From Hirudinaria manillensis (taxonomy: Eukaryota > Annelida > Clitellata > Hirudinida > Hirudinidae), in assembly GCA_034509925.1 (NCBI GenBank), contig CM067538.1, forward strand, positions 427,501 to 491,500: DNA of 64,000 nt, written 5' to 3'. The notes beneath the pieces are model-generated. The model did no database searches and was not told the origin of the DNA. It saw only the letters and a program-made list of their open reading frames with translations. The position numbers and the translations under genes were made by a program. Of the stretch, positions 25,501 through 39,600 are shown piece after piece (the first letter of the stretch is position 1; the number at the start of each line of letters is the position of its first letter).

Positions 25501-28053
25501 GAAAATGGCCGTTTCCATGACAAACATTTAAACAACAATTATGAACTGGAAAGATTTTCAAGAGAAACAGGAGAATCACCTCTTGTTTAAACATATTTCG
25601 ATGATGATAAAGACATAACACGATCATCATCATCATCATCACCACCAGCAGCAGCAGTATCATCATCACTATCACCAGTACCATCACCACCACCACTGCA
25701 ACAGCATCATCATCACCATTATCATCAAAATTCTCTCAGCGTCAGAAACGATAGGATACTTCAAAGAACTTGTTGACTTGAGGCAACGAAAAAGATTTTT
25801 ATATAATTTATTTCTCTCATAATTGGGCGCTAAATAATTTATTCCCAATTCGCAATTTACCGTCGGTCCACAATCCATAATAGATATTATTATAACTATT
25901 ACGATAATATAATAATGTAATCGTAATAATAATAATGTAATATAAATAATAATTTTAATAAATGATATTACAGCAGCTCTGAAAGCTGTTGCTGTTCACA
26001 GCGAGTTGAATTTTTCATTTCACTTAACAACTCTTAAAAATGGAATTAATCATCCTGGTACAATAAAATGACATATCCTAATCCCCGCGAGGGTATAACC
26101 GGGTCCTAATGACCATTCCCCCTGCCCCATCCACTCCCTCTCTCCCACGCTCCCTCAAAACCCTACTCGGGTTTTAAATGGCATCCCAAAAATATAAACG
26201 TCTCATACTTTCCAGAACAATGACCGCCCCAAAATTCCTGGCGAGACCTGAAAACTTAAGTCCGAAATTGAGGCGGAGATACGTCATAATGTGGAAAGCA
26301 TTCCGAGCGGCCATAAGAAGGATTAAAATCCATAATGACCCAACTAATGACCTTCAAAACGACCAAGGACCACGAGAAAACCTGGAAAGGAATGAAAGAA
26401 GAGAGCTCATGACTGGAGAATGAGTAAAGGAGTGAAAGGAGTGAATTGGTGATTGAGTAAAGGAATGGATTAATTAAGTTGATATCATTGGGCAAAACCC
26501 AAAATGAGGTCGACAGGGCTTTCTACAAGGGTCATGGGTCACACCAAACAGTTATCGTCGATTGGTTTCATTTATAAATTTGTTTTACACGTCACAAGAC
26601 CAGCACTCACAAAACTGAGCGGAAAGTGAAGCAGCGAGTAGTTGAACTGAGAGAGGGGTAAAGGAATGAAATATTACGGCGATTAATTAACGTCTGTTCC
26701 ATGGACAAGTTGATCGAGCGAACCAGGATATAAGAACATATTTAATAGCCGATGAGTGAGTGGGTGGATGAGTGAGTGAGTGAGTGAGTGAGTGAGTGAG
26801 TGAGTGAGTGAGTGAGTGAATGAGTGAGTGAGTGAGTGAGTGAGTGAGTGAGTGAGTGAGTGAGTGAGTGAGTGAATGAGTGAGTGAGTGAGTGAGTGAG
26901 TGAGTGAGTGAATGAGTGAGTGAGTGAGTGAGTGATGCGATCAAGCGAGAAGACAACTTGAGTTAGCAGGTATCATGAATGTTCAAAGGCTGCTCTGAGG
27001 AGATCCTGAACGCCGAAACCGTGGTCAACCTGGTCTTTGATCCTGTCTACCTATCTGGACATTCCGATCGAAATGATGACGTGAAATTCCTTCTAACCAT
27101 AAGGTGAGTTGACAACCGAGTGATTGGTCGTTGACTGAATGAAAGGATGTACTAATGTGTAAACAAGGAGTGAATGAGTGAATGGCACTATGCTTTAAGG
27201 CGGGTTTTGAACGCAATCTCCAAGTGCCAAATACCGTCACGTTGAGCACAAACCGATTCCAATGCCCGCTTTTCTGTGAATCTATTCTATCACTCTTGAT
27301 AACGTTGTCCATGGATGACGATGACGACGATGATGGCCGTACATGCCACCCATCGCCTGGATAACTAAAACATCAATGGGACGTTCAAAAATATGGAAAA
27401 ACGAGTTTTACCGCCTTCCCATTCTGACGATCACGTTGATTAAGCTCAAGGGATGAGTGCGTTTTGGGCCGTTTAGGGTAGTCTTGGGTGGCTGTTGCTG
27501 GCGCAGTTGCGGGACGGACGGACGATACAGGGTGGGGAAAGATGCGAGGAGATGGCACTGGGATAATTTAGCGCCAGATGCACGCAAAACTTCCGCCGAA
27601 AAAGCACTCGACTCAATTCCGACTAATTTGCGAATGAAAAGATGGCCGGCGGAAGTAATAAACGCGGGCGATAAATGGCGGCCGTCGCCGCGATACGGCT
27701 ATGGCGGGAAAATGTGTCACTTCCTTTCCTGACCGCTGAAGTTTTCTCTTAACCCCACCTCCAGGCTGTACACGATCGCAAGGAGGGATGCCAATAAGAA
27801 GATGACTTCACTGGCCGCTTCGACTGCCTGCAGCGTCGACAACGACTGCAACAACACCGGCAAGACCCCCGTCGGGAGCAGCAAATTAGCCGGTTGTTCA
27901 TTCGAGAACGAAGAGTCCCATCCTGGTCCCATTTTCCTCGGTCACGTGGTCAATAGGAGCTACAAGTACCGGTGGCTAGTGGCTGGTGCTACAGTCATCT
28001 TCTGTATGACCGTGGTGGTCATAGTCTCCGTAGCCTACAGCAACATCCGCTGA
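19924..28053 (+). CDS. Uncharacterised single-pass membrane protein with four diverged repeats
   Basis: Exons 19924-20084, 21712-21888, 21986-22125, 22238-22423, 24667-24912, 25090-25386, 26989-27103 and 27765-28053. From the second on, phases are all compatible (2,1,1,1,1,2). An exon between 20084 (phase 0) and 21712 (phase 2), and the N-terminus, are missing from the model. Four diverged copies of one unit are visible. Each starts with LV(E/K/Q)xxN and about 20 residues later has a CETI/IETI/LQSL/AETV core. Each ends with a strand such as VRGLRLWLVPRG, FVYAVRVFANTEA, MLRILRIYFLTPMG or KFLLTIRLYTIARR. The last exon has a Cys-containing stalk and one membrane segment (WLVAGATVIFCMTVVVIVSV) ending in a tail of a few residues. 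This suggests a type I surface protein or an enzyme-like ectodomain on the cell surface, but I cannot name the family. The 22423 border could be 22419. GAT/ATC and GAGT repeats fill the introns. Confidence 0.75.
22452..22601. repeat. (ATCC)n then (AAT)n tracts
   Basis: Degenerate ATCC/ATTC units at 22452-22496, then AAT units at 22564-22601, in an intron of the membrane-protein gene. Confidence 0.8.
23481..23622. repeat. GAT-rich low-complexity block with an internal duplication
   Basis: GAT triplets with a duplicated segment (ataatggttgtggtgatgat) at about 23551 and 23580. Confidence 0.8.
26757..26935. repeat. (GAGT)n array, about 180 bp
   Basis: About 45 units with four GAAT interruptions, in the intron before the exon at 26989. 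Confidence 0.9.
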
Positions 28054-31000
28054 GTTTAGCTGAGAAATGATCAGGAAAGAGGTGAAGATAATGACGGGAA
28101 GCGAGATTTTTAAGGATTCCATTTCTCTTCTCCCAAAAAAGTAAAACCTCTTTCATTTTATGGAGAAGTTGAAAAGTTTATTTGACTTTATTTTTTAATG
28201 TCGTGCGCCAATTTTCCCTTCCAAGTGTAGAATGGAAGGCTGCCATATTGCTCGGAGGTGTGTGCCAGGCAAGGTTTTGGTAACGTTTAGGATTTCCTTT
28301 GCTTTATTTCTTCTGGAAATGACCTCCACAATTTCGCTTTTATTTCGGTCCTTTCCTCACCGGCATGTTCGTCATCTTTGATCAGCTTTATGCACGCACG
28401 TTCGACTTTTAATCGGCACGACTCTGTTTCGATCACTGCTAACCGATTTTTCAATCACTTCAATCTGATCAGTTCACCAATAAGAAAAAAATCAAAGTAA
28501 ATCAAATTTCTAATGAGCCCTGTTGATTGACGCCAAGTACCGACGTTGGCGACGTCTGACGCACAAGACGAGGACCGTCAGACGACGTCGAGAGGTCAGC
28601 GTATGTGATCTCTCGCTTATGCACGCGAAGAGTGCCGATCTGTGATCATTCGGTCGAGACAAAGATTCCATTTTCTTGCAACAAAGATCTATTTTTACAG
28701 CTTTCCGGTGAAGCTTATAACGAAAATAACGCCGCCGGCTATTTTCAAAAGTCATGGAAAAATGAAAAATTATTTTTTGATAAAATTCTTTAGAGGATTT
28801 CCTCTCATCCAGCATATCCTTTTACGCATCTACTCGGACTGTCTCGTCATTTTGCCTTCTTCTGCTGCTATCATTTCTATTCATTAACGGTAGGCAACCC
28901 CGTTGCCCAAGTCCTTGACCCGGGGTTCTCAACTCACTGAGGGCACTAGAAATGCGGAAGGCCTGTGGCATCCGGAGGGAATGAGTCTCCGACTCACCTA
29001 TCGGAGAACGGAGAAAAGTCACATGGCTGTGATTTACGTAGTCGAAAGATAAGTCGGCTCAGATGACTAGCTGACCGTGTAATTAACTCGGAAGCAACCG
29101 CTCTGATCTTAATGCCAAAACTAAATAACCCTATCTCTCTCCCCGTCCCCCTCTCCCTCTTTATATCTCTCTTCCTTTCCGTACGCGAGACCGATAACGA
29201 TCGTAAACAAGGTTTTTCGGGTGCATCTAACAGGCCGACGACATTATGGAATCCAGTTACCTCGCTTGGAAATTCATTTTTCAACATAATGAATTAATTA
29301 ATCATCACCGTTAATATCAATTAAAGCATCCGTGTTCGGCTGGAAAAGAAAATGAACAAATGTTTTGCCGACGGATGTGACCGGGGAACCGGTAAATAAC
29401 GCTTTCTCGTCCGTGAGAACCAGCGGCTACCTTGACTACATCGATTCGTGAATCTTGTTTGCGTCACCCTCCAGCTCAGCCCGTTGTCGCTGTCATCGCC
29501 GACCAACCATCCTGTCGCGGATCTCGCAGAATGGACCGACTTCCAAGTCCTCTGACACCGGTTTTAGCTCATTAAGTGCGACAAAAAAGTGATTGCTTTT
29601 ACTCCTTTCTCCAGGCCCTACCGACTGACAATTTTTAATGGTCACATTAAAGTAACGAAACGCGCTTCCTGAATTATTCATCAGGTCACGCGGTGTTGTC
29701 TTTCCTGGACACATCGACACCTTCAGACCTCTTCTCTTCGGCACCCTGTCCCCTTCCCCCATAAAGAACCCACCTATTCCCCGCCTACGCATCTCTGACC
29801 GATAGTCCATCATGTCTGACCGGTCGAACAGAAAGCACCTGTAACCTGTTAAATTCGATGTCACTTCGCTTTTCCAAGCGCACTCCTTTTTGGAGTTCGC
29901 ATTACGACACGAGGTTATTGTCTTTTGAAAAATCGGTTGGCCCTTCGTTCCGGGTCGTATGCACGATTTTCATATCCAAGGAATACGTTTCTTCCGCTGG
30001 TTCATGTCGTCGTCAACTCCACCTACGTCGTTTTCCACCTCCAGCTTGTTGTGCAGCGAGAATATTTTTTGGCTATGTTTACAACGGTTTTTGCTACTCG
30101 AGCGTTTATATTTTTAGTCGTTTTTCGCCCTGTTTCCATTCAAAATGAATGAAAATGCTGCAGGAAAAATAGATTAAAAAAAAAACTCAAATTGTTTTTC
30201 GGTGTCACCTTTCAGGGTCAGAAACTCGCTTTTCCGTGAAATTTATCAGCATTTCCTGTCGGTCGAAGTAAGCGCCTTATTAAATTTAATTAACGACTCT
30301 ATACGAAACGCCAGATGGGATCTGAGGATCGCGCACGGAAAACATGCAGCACCGTCGACATTTCATTGTCAACAGAATGGACAAGGGGAGGGGGGGGGTA
30401 ATCATCATGATCACTCTTATCATCATCTTCGTTGTGGAAAGCAGGCATTCGCCTCAAGGAAAGTGGTGTTCGTCTTTCCGCCCATCCCTCGGGTTAGTAG
30501 GAGAATCAAATGACGTCCAAAATCGATCGGGCCGAGTGTTATGAGGTTTGTTTTCCTCTTTCGAGGCAACCAACCACCGACTTACCCCCCCTACACGATG
30601 GTCGAGTGGGGTAGCCAACCCCTTCCAGCCCAAATGATTGGTCAGACGTTCGTACCAGATATTCTCCTTCAAGAATTGTTTCAGCAAACAGCGAACCTTG
30701 CATCGAAAAAATTTTTTTTTGTTTCCTAAATACTTTCCACCCGCTCCTGTCAGAAAGCATGAATTTTACATGAAGACAAATTGTTTCCAAAGCTAATTTG
30801 AAATTATTGACTATTATTAACCCCAATATTTGCTCATAATAATTCTTTAAAATCGCAACTTTTATGAGAAACAAAATCAAGCGACCAAAGTGAAAATTAC
30901 ATGATTTACCAAAGTTGTCTTCAAAGATTAAATTAACGCATTGGCTGTTCTTTTAATTTCTTAGTTAATCTTAATAAGATTTCTATTCTTAAAATTCAAT

Positions 31001-32802
31001 CGAAAGATCTATTTAAAAGATAGGGGAAGCATGTTGCAGATTTTCAGATTCCAGGGATCGTCTGTCATTCTTTCCACGTCAAGTTACGAAGATTATCCAG
31101 TTAGTTCATCGAGCCTGATTTCTCAAAGACTTCCCATATCTTCCTTTACGATAGATTAAAGAAATGATAAACATTTGTTTATTAAAGATTAAAGAAATGA
31201 TAAACATTTGTTTATTAAAGATTAAAGAAATGATAAACATTTGTTTTGAAGGCAGCTACATGGCTGTCATTGAAGCAACTTATAAAAGAAACAGAACGAA
31301 ATTCACAAGACTATTAAATTCTGGAAGACAGAATAATGTTTATCCAATTATTCTTAAAAGTCTTACGAATTCCTGAATAAAATTAAGAATCAAACAGACG
31401 ATGGCAAGATAGATCAATATATCAATAGATCAATGCCACCCTAAGTCAGTCTCAGCATCGGGAAGCAGAGTCCCTTCGTGCAGAGATTCCATCTTTTTAA
31501 AAGAGGTCAGAGAGTCAAGTTCAAAGGTTACTAACGAGGCCTTCTGGAAAGGCCAGGAACAATCATGGAATTGCATGATGGGAAACTGTTCCATTCTTTA
31601 CGACTGCAAGAGTTTTATGTCCACTTCGAGTCGTTGGCAACAAAACCCATGTTTGTGTTTCTTGTTGTTGGTGTTGGCTCAAAGAAACCATTTATGAATC
31701 CATGTATAGCATGGACTTCGTTTTGAGATGAACTTTATGTTAGATTTATGCTTTCAATCAACCACTGAGAATTGGTTCGAAATTTAGTTCAATTTTATCA
31801 AATAATTGCCATAAAAAAAAGTATTTCACTCCTTTTTTTGTATGCTAAAGTACAAAAATCTTGTTGTCTACAAAAATCAAATCCATTGGTGTTTACAATT
31901 TCCACACGTTTGTGAAAATCAGTCAATTTAAGCAAGTATTTTTCATAAACGTTCGCCACCTCAAACAAAATCAAAATTTTAAAAACAAATTTACCTTAAT
32001 TGTTTCCTTCTGTATGAAGTAAATTTAAAGTATCCATAAGGAATCCATTGTTCAATGTCATATTTTGGAAAGCAAGAATTACAATTCCTGTGTTAAACTC
32101 CCGACAGATTCTAAATCCATGAAAGCAAAAGTTGGTGAACAGAACAAAGAATTAGAGAAAGTCTCAACACATATTTTAGTGTATTGAACATTTTTGTCAG
32201 CACAGGAATGCACAACGAAACAAAAATAACAATAACAACCAATGATAAACATTTGCAATGATTAAATTGAAATTTAATAATTTAATTAATTTAAGCGATA
32301 AAACCTTCAACAAACCTTCTTGACGTCGACTGTCGTAAATGTTTACAAACCCAGTTCAGCGGTAGTTTTTCAATTCAAAATCTCTCACGAGTCGGTCGGC
32401 GGGAGTGAAATTTAAAGTTATAATCGTTTTCATTTTATTTAAATATTATTTTTAAACGTTAAAAATATTAAATTCTTAGCATTTAATACAAAACCTGTCG
32501 AGTTTGTCCCAAGTAAGTTTTTCGTTGAAAAGACAAAAATATCGGCAGATGTCGGTAAATGACCTGGCAATTCGCCGTGACATTAAATGCTGACACCTGG
32601 AAAATTAAGCGAAATTGAATGGAAAGAACAACTTTCGAAAGAATTCCTTTGAAAAAAAATCTCAAATGAAATTATTTTAAAATATTATGCCATTTAAAAT
32701 GAATTTCGCAAGCTTTTTGAAACATTAACAACCATAATTCGATTAATGAAAATTTAGTAAGTAAAACTTCTACAATCGTTTCTAGAATTATATATCACAG
32801 TC
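28054..32802. other. 4.7-kb intergenic region without a supported gene
   Basis: Unlike most of the window, this stretch is largely free of microsatellites. Open frames on both strands (for example 29493-29864 minus) have no recognisable motifs or coding texture. It contains a 9-bp inverted repeat at 28553-28584 and a 33-bp tandem repeat at 31154-31245, which sits in a 70-codon open frame. Confidence 0.5.
31154..31245 (+). repeat. 33-bp direct repeat, about 2.8 copies
   Basis: The unit begins gattaaagaaatgataaac and recurs at 31154, 31187 and 31220 with no change visible. A 33-bp period preserves frame, so an open frame (31164-31376) repeats the peptide INICLLKIKE. The stretch is AT-rich and nothing shows it is translated. 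Confidence 0.85.
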
Positions 32803-35553
32803 ATGTCAGACTACAAGAAGCAGCATTTCCAAAACAATCCAAGACTGTCATGCGCCTTGCAATTTATGATGGGGCCTCCGAATTATATCAAACTTGGCAT
32901 CAAAATCGAGACCATAATGAAGCGAAACAGGGTTCGCAGGTACACCCAGGACTCCAAATGTCAACTAAAACGAGTCTACCGACGTCTCACGAGACTGGAA
33001 AGGCTTAAATCTTCAGAGTTGGTTTTGTCAAATTGAAGGCATTTTGTACCCACATGTCAAAGAATCTCGAATTTAATAACGGACTAAACATTTAGACGGA
33101 TTGTCTGCCCAATGTAGCCATCAATAATTTTTTTAATATGTAAATACAAGGTTTAAATATGATATGCAAATGTCATGCTTCGGGAGTCGTCGAACGCCCG
33201 TACTTTTCTGAAAATCCTCGTGCATTCAAATTTATTCATGAAACTATAAATTCAAATTGAAACATAACAAAAACATAAACCAAATCCATCAAGCCACTCC
33301 ACCTATCCGAAAAATCCGAAGGAAGAGAGGGAACAACGTAAGAGTCGGAGGTTGTCGACGGTGAGTCTCTACCACCAGGCAGACAGGGACGTGAGGTCAG
33401 TCTCCAAGGCCGACTTCGACGAAGGGGGTCATCCCAGTGCCATATCGTCGGTCCTCCAAACGGCTGCCATTCAGAGAAAGTACTTGAGGAACGATTCGAT
33501 GGAACGTAAGAAGCTCAGTTCCTCGCCTATGATATTGTCACTCAGGAGTAGAAAGTCCATCAAAAAGACATTCGACTGCAAAACATACAAGGGCAGACGG
33601 GAAAAAGTCCGAAAAGAAATGTTGGAACTCATTGAAGCCAAGGAAAGAAAGGACAGGGGACTGAACGCCGAAGACGATAAAAAAGATGCCCATAATCCAC
33701 CAACACACGTCCGGTACAAAAGCGTTCTAGAAGAGGAGGAAAAGCGCCAAGGAACTACGAAGGAGCTTACAGGAAAGAAAAGCGAGACTAAGAAGAGGCA
33801 AGAGTCGGGCAGATCCGTGAGAGAATTCAATGAAGTCGTTCAACGCAATACACAGTTCGTTAAGGAAAAGGATGATCGATCGGTTCATTCCGAAAAATAT
33901 AAAGGAACAGGTAATAGGTTATATTTTAAATTTAATATCTTAATAAAGAGGAAATACCGTACGTATATGACAATGATGAAGACAAGGTACATTCGGCACA
34001 TTCCGCAGGCGATGAAAAAGAAGAGGAAACGAGCAGCAAAGGCAAGAAAAGGTTCAAAAATGAATCGCCAAAGAAAAGTAAAGACGACAGAGAAACAGAT
34101 TCAAAGAAGGACTTGAAATTAAAACGTTCCAAAACCGTGCGCATGTCCAAGTCGGTAGACAAGCTGCAGACGAAGGATTACATGTTCACAGATGAGAATG
34201 CTGCCAGGAAGACCAGAAATGCCGGAATTAAAAGGTTAGCGAAATATAAATTCAAAATCTTCCAAAATCACCAGTGCATCAATCAATGCCAATCCCCAAC
34301 AAGGTCTTGCGGTTAGAGCCAGACTAGAGGATTCGAATTCCTTTTAGAGAGCACCTATTAATTATTCATGTATTTATAAGGTTAGGGAATAAATTCAATG
34401 TTAGTCTATGAATACTACCAGTACGACTACCCGTTTCGTCCAATTCGTTCCAGGATGAAACAGTTCAATCCATCCACTACCAGTCTCTATCACTACATCA
34501 AACGCGACCTACGCTCGGAGTCGGCCATTGCAGACCTCGAGTTGGAGACGTTACTGGGACAGATGAGTATGTTGGACATCAACTACCTGCCTCACGTCAA
34601 CTCTTCCATCGGTCTCGTCAGTGGATTCTCGGCCATCTCGGAAACTCCTTACATCCCCGGAAGAGAAAACAGTTTCTTGACCTTTGACTGGAAGATGATG
34701 TTTAGTAGGGGACCGTTGGTCGTGCCAGTCGAAAGCCAGCAGGATCAGCAGGAAGAATTGAAAAGGAAATTCAGCTCCTTAGCGAGCTTTGCCTTGCAAA
34801 GGTGTGGCATCAAGAAGGCCGCTTCCGACATGTAAGTCATGTTAATAATAATGCTGATTATTATTAATATTATTATTATTAATATTATTATTATTATTAT
34901 TATTATATTTATAATTATAGTTATATAACAAGTGCGACCAGGAGCGATTATTCCACAGCTGTGTGAGGGCGCTGCGAGACGAAAGGTGCGACGAAAATGC
35001 TGGTATGGAGGACTATGCCCCCCAGAGAGCCGCACCCCCCACGAGGCAGGGGGCACCTGTCGACAAATTCATGGTGGCCTTTGATGAACTGACGAAAGAA
35101 GGAGGTCTCAAGACCATTCTCTGCGACATCATGTCGGCCGTGAGGCGTACACGGACCACCAACCTCGTCAGGTTGATGACGATGACGATGATGATGATGT
35201 TGATGATGATGATGATGACGATGATGATTTCAACGCTACTGATGATGATGATAACAATGTTATTATTTGTGGACAGAGTGCTTTTAGAACCATAATATCC
35301 ATGATTTAATAAATATTTAATCCTAAGAATAATAAATAATAAATAAATTCATTTTAAAATAATAAAGTCATTTTATTGCGACACAATAATTATTTAATTA
35401 AATAATTATTTAAGTAATTGAACACAGGTTCATCGCAGAATATCTGGACTGCAAGATGGACATGAGAGAAGTTAGAGAAAGATCAGATAATCAACAAATC
35501 AGTAAATGCTTTTCCCCATCCATTCTAAATTTATTTCTTACCATTTTACAGTG

Positions 35554-35626
<73 letters not shown>

Positions 35627-36626
35627 TATTATTAATAATAATAATAATAACAGTAATAACAATAATAATAATAACAGTAATAACAATAATAATATTAATA
35701 ATAATAATAATAATAATAGTAATCCATTATCTCTCAATTAGTATTATTGTTATTATTTAATAATTTATTTCTCAATAGTAGTAATTATTACTATAAAATA
35801 TTCCTTTTTTTAACAATAATCTCTTTTTTCAAAGTATCTTAAACAGATCAAGTTACAAAATAAGATCAATTCAAAACTTTAACCTTATTCGTAGCGTGGC
35901 AAGGTTGGAGATCCGTAATTAGGGTTATTAGGGGTCAGAGGTTAGGCTGGGTCAGGGGCTTCATGTTTGGGTCCATAACGGGGTCATGTGGCGTGTGATT
36001 TTCAAGAGAATGAAATGTTTTTATACGCGTTTGTGTCTGAATTGCGAAGGAAATGAAACAACGAATGCCTGCACTGCGATCGACAACGAGGAAGCCACTT
36101 GGATCATTTACCATTCCCTAAAGAGGTGCATGGGCAGACGAGGTTGAGCCATTATTAGCTAATTTATCACATTAATACATGTACTCGTGATTACTGTTCA
36201 TTTATATATTTCATATTTTAATTTAACCGGTATTTAAAATCATTTGAAAGTAAATAAATAATAAACTAATTCCTGTTAATTTGTTAAAGCATCAATTTAC
36301 TGATTTTGGGTTATGAAATAATTACAAATATTTGTTATATTGGCATGTTATTATTATTATTATTAAATTTATTATTATTATCATTGTCATATTGCACCGA
36401 CACTGTTTTATTAAAAGGAGAAAATGAAGAGGAAGTGGAAGACGATGGAAGCGCTTGCGTCTACGAATCAGAAATGGAATGCATTCCAGTGGATTGTGAC
36501 CCATGCATCCCTTTGCCTGAACACGACATCCTCTGCAAGTACGACGGTTCGGACGAAAGAATACCATGGTAGGAATGGGTGGCGACTTGTGAAACACTGT
36601 TTCTTTCTGTTACATTTAAGGCAGAC

Positions 36627-36661
<35 letters not shown>

Positions 36662-39600
36662 GTTGGTTGGTTGGTCGATTGATTGATTCTGGATGATCTT
36701 CTGGGATTGACTGTTTATCACTGAAGTGGTGCCATGCTAGATTTTTGGGTTAATAATCCTCAAAAATTTAAATATTTTAAATTGCAAGCTATAGACGAAA
36801 GTTGAAGAGAAACCAATGCAAAAAAGTCCCCAAAATTGTTCGAACCCCAAAAGGGGAAATTGATCTTGGGGAGAAAGAAATCGATCTTCACGATGACGTA
36901 GCCCTTTTCTTGTACGTATTGACCTTGAAAGGGCTCGAGGTGCGTCCAATTTGTGAAGACGGAACAGGGTAGGTAGATCTTTGGATCCAATATTTGTCTC
37001 GTTGCTATATAATGTTTCTTTTTAGGAGATCTTAACAGTCATCACAATAGATTGAGTGAAAAATGTGTCCTAATAATGCATAATTTTAATAGAATATAAA
37101 ATTACAGTTCTGCATCAATGGCTTTCCAGGTAGTCTAAAAAAAATTACTTTCTGATGAATAAATAAAGAATTTGAGAAGCTTGATCTGTCTCTAATTTCA
37201 AATTAATTTTTCAAGGAATCATAATTTTCTTTCAAGAGAACCAAAGAGTCCAAGAGGTAAGCCTTGCCAGTGGTGGGCAAAAGTCATCGAACAGGGTAAG
37301 GAACAATACGAAAAATATATGTCAAAAAGAGATTCAAGAGCTTGGGTATGCAGTCACAAGATTGCTCGTGATCGTCAATCTCTCTTGCCCAAGAAAAAGA
37401 AGTCAAAAGGGGTACCGGAAGACAAACAAAGGTGGATTCGTCCGGTGCATAGTTGAATCTAAAAAAAGCCCATGTTGTGAACTCTAACCTCGACATCACC
37501 ATTTCAGGGCCATAAACTTTGTGAGGGCATTGTGCAAGCGCAAGAAAGAAGCCGCGGAAATGTTCGACTGCCTATTGAGGGATGAAAATTACAAAGGCCT
37601 TGCCCTCACTCTGTTCAGGGAAAGACACAGACAATTGGACGAACCCGAGCCGCCAGAAGCTCTCATTCCCGATCAACCGAGCGATTTCCCGGAGGAGGGT
37701 TTCAAGGCGCTTCTCGAAAAAGAAAGACTGATGAGAGAAGAACTCGCCAACCAGAAAAAGAAATTCAAGGACATATTGAGGAGAATACAGAAGAAGCAAG
37801 AGCCGTGGGTCCCTTGTCCCAAAGACTGCTCAATTCTGTCCACCGATGAAACTGTGGACGTTTCGACTGAAGCGTCGACGAGAGAATTCGATGCCATTCT
37901 GTGAGTGATTACCTTTCGCCGACCACGTTTCGCTCGGTGCTTCGCTCATCGTCCGATCGAATTCTTTTCCAGATGTTCCAACTACAAGAAAGAAGCCAGG
38001 GAACTGTTTGATTGGGACGGTGTGGACATTGGCATGACCAGGTACATCATAGGCATCATTCAAAAACTGTATCCGGTTTACGACTTGGCCGATAGTTACC
38101 ACAACTTCGATCTGAACAACGGTGTGGACTACTTGAATTCTCTGGTCATAGCCGAGGCGGCCACCAATCCGAATCTCTTGAATTTTCTCGACACTTTGGA
38201 TGAAAAAGATTACGTTAGAATCCTCATTCGGATTTGCCAGGAGTGTCCTAGGCTGCCTACTATGCAGGCCTGGCGGGGAGATGTGTACATGTTCAATGTG
38301 AACGACTATACCACGGAAAAAGAACCTCAAGTGGTTGCAGAAATAGAAGATTGGTATTTATTTATTTATTATTAATATGATCAACTATTGTTATGTCAAA
38401 CGGTACAAATGGGCACGACTCTTAAATTGAAATCGTGAACGTCAGGGAAGTGGCTAACAACTGGGCAGAGTTCTTCAGACTGCCAACACGCTGGGCAGTC
38501 CACGGAGACTATGGCAGGTACAGGCAGTACTTTCTCGATTTAGAAGATCCAGACGATCCGTCCGAAGCCGGAGAACCGATGAAACCTTTTCCCTTGGCAA
38601 AAGTCAAGGACCTGTGGCAAGACCTGCCTAGCGCTGGTACTTTCGTCGACCAGAAATCAGATTACATAGAGCCCAGACCTGATGAATCCTTGATCAGGGC
38701 GTGGCTGGAAGGTAACGTTCTCAAAAGGAAGGGAATGGAAGTCATGAAGACTCTCAAGATAGAGGACATTCATTCGTTCGCCGAGTCAAATAGACCCCTG
38801 ACCTTTGAACTTGCAGGCTTGGTCAGGCAACAGAGCGCAGAGGTTTGCTACGTCTATCTCGGACTAAGAATATAATAATTAATATTTAGGAATAGATTAC
38901 ATCATTTAAATGTGAATTTGTCGAGAATGATGTCTGTGAGTGAATGTAACGTACGTGTGAACGAGTGATGTTTTCGACCACACCCTTTCATAAATCTATT
39001 TATGATTCTTCCATTATTTGTACAGCAACGCATATCGCTTCTCGAACAAGTGGAGTTAGGTGAGGGGGTCACCCCGTCCATCACTCGCATCATCATGTCA
39101 ACGGAAAGGCAACCCATCTCCTCCATCCACATTACCAAAGCAGGAGAGCCTGGTTCGAGCATCGATCGCTTCCACCAGGGCATGGAAATGATGTACGCGA
39201 ACATGATCAAAACGGATGCACACAAAAAATTGGACGGCATGGACGAAAGAATCAAAGTCATAACGACTAAAGACAGAGACATTGCAAAGTCGAGGATTTC
39301 CGCCATTTTCGACGAAACCATCGAAGGATTGCCGAAAAAGTCTGGCATTTCCAAGCCCAGTTCTTCGATCCAAAGTCACAGGACGGACGGTCAATTTTTC
39401 CCCAAGGACAGCATGGGCGTCTTTCCAGTTCCTGCCGAGAGAGACGTCACACCGAGTACCGAACCCATCTTGGTTCGCAAAGGCCACCAAGCAAAGGTCA
39501 CCAAGCAAATCTCACTGGCTTCAACGGCAGATCTTCCTCGTCTGGCCTCTATTATTTCGACTAGACCGCTCTTATCGAAACACAGCCGCATAGTGTCGGG

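Noticed and set aside
26178-26423. 81-codon basic frame starting with ATG
   Set aside because: Lies in an intron of the membrane-protein gene, has no motif and cannot be joined in phase to the neighbouring exons.
27457-27732. 91-codon frame in a GC-rich intron segment
   Set aside because: No splice sites that fit the phase 2 intron between 27103 and 27765, and no recognisable content.
29493-29864. 123-codon minus-strand frame
   Set aside because: No motif, no signal peptide, no splice or promoter context; length is within chance for this composition.
31164-31376. 70-codon frame over the 33-bp repeat
   Set aside because: AT-rich and kept open by the repeat period; no other sign of translation. 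The repeat itself is kept as a feature.
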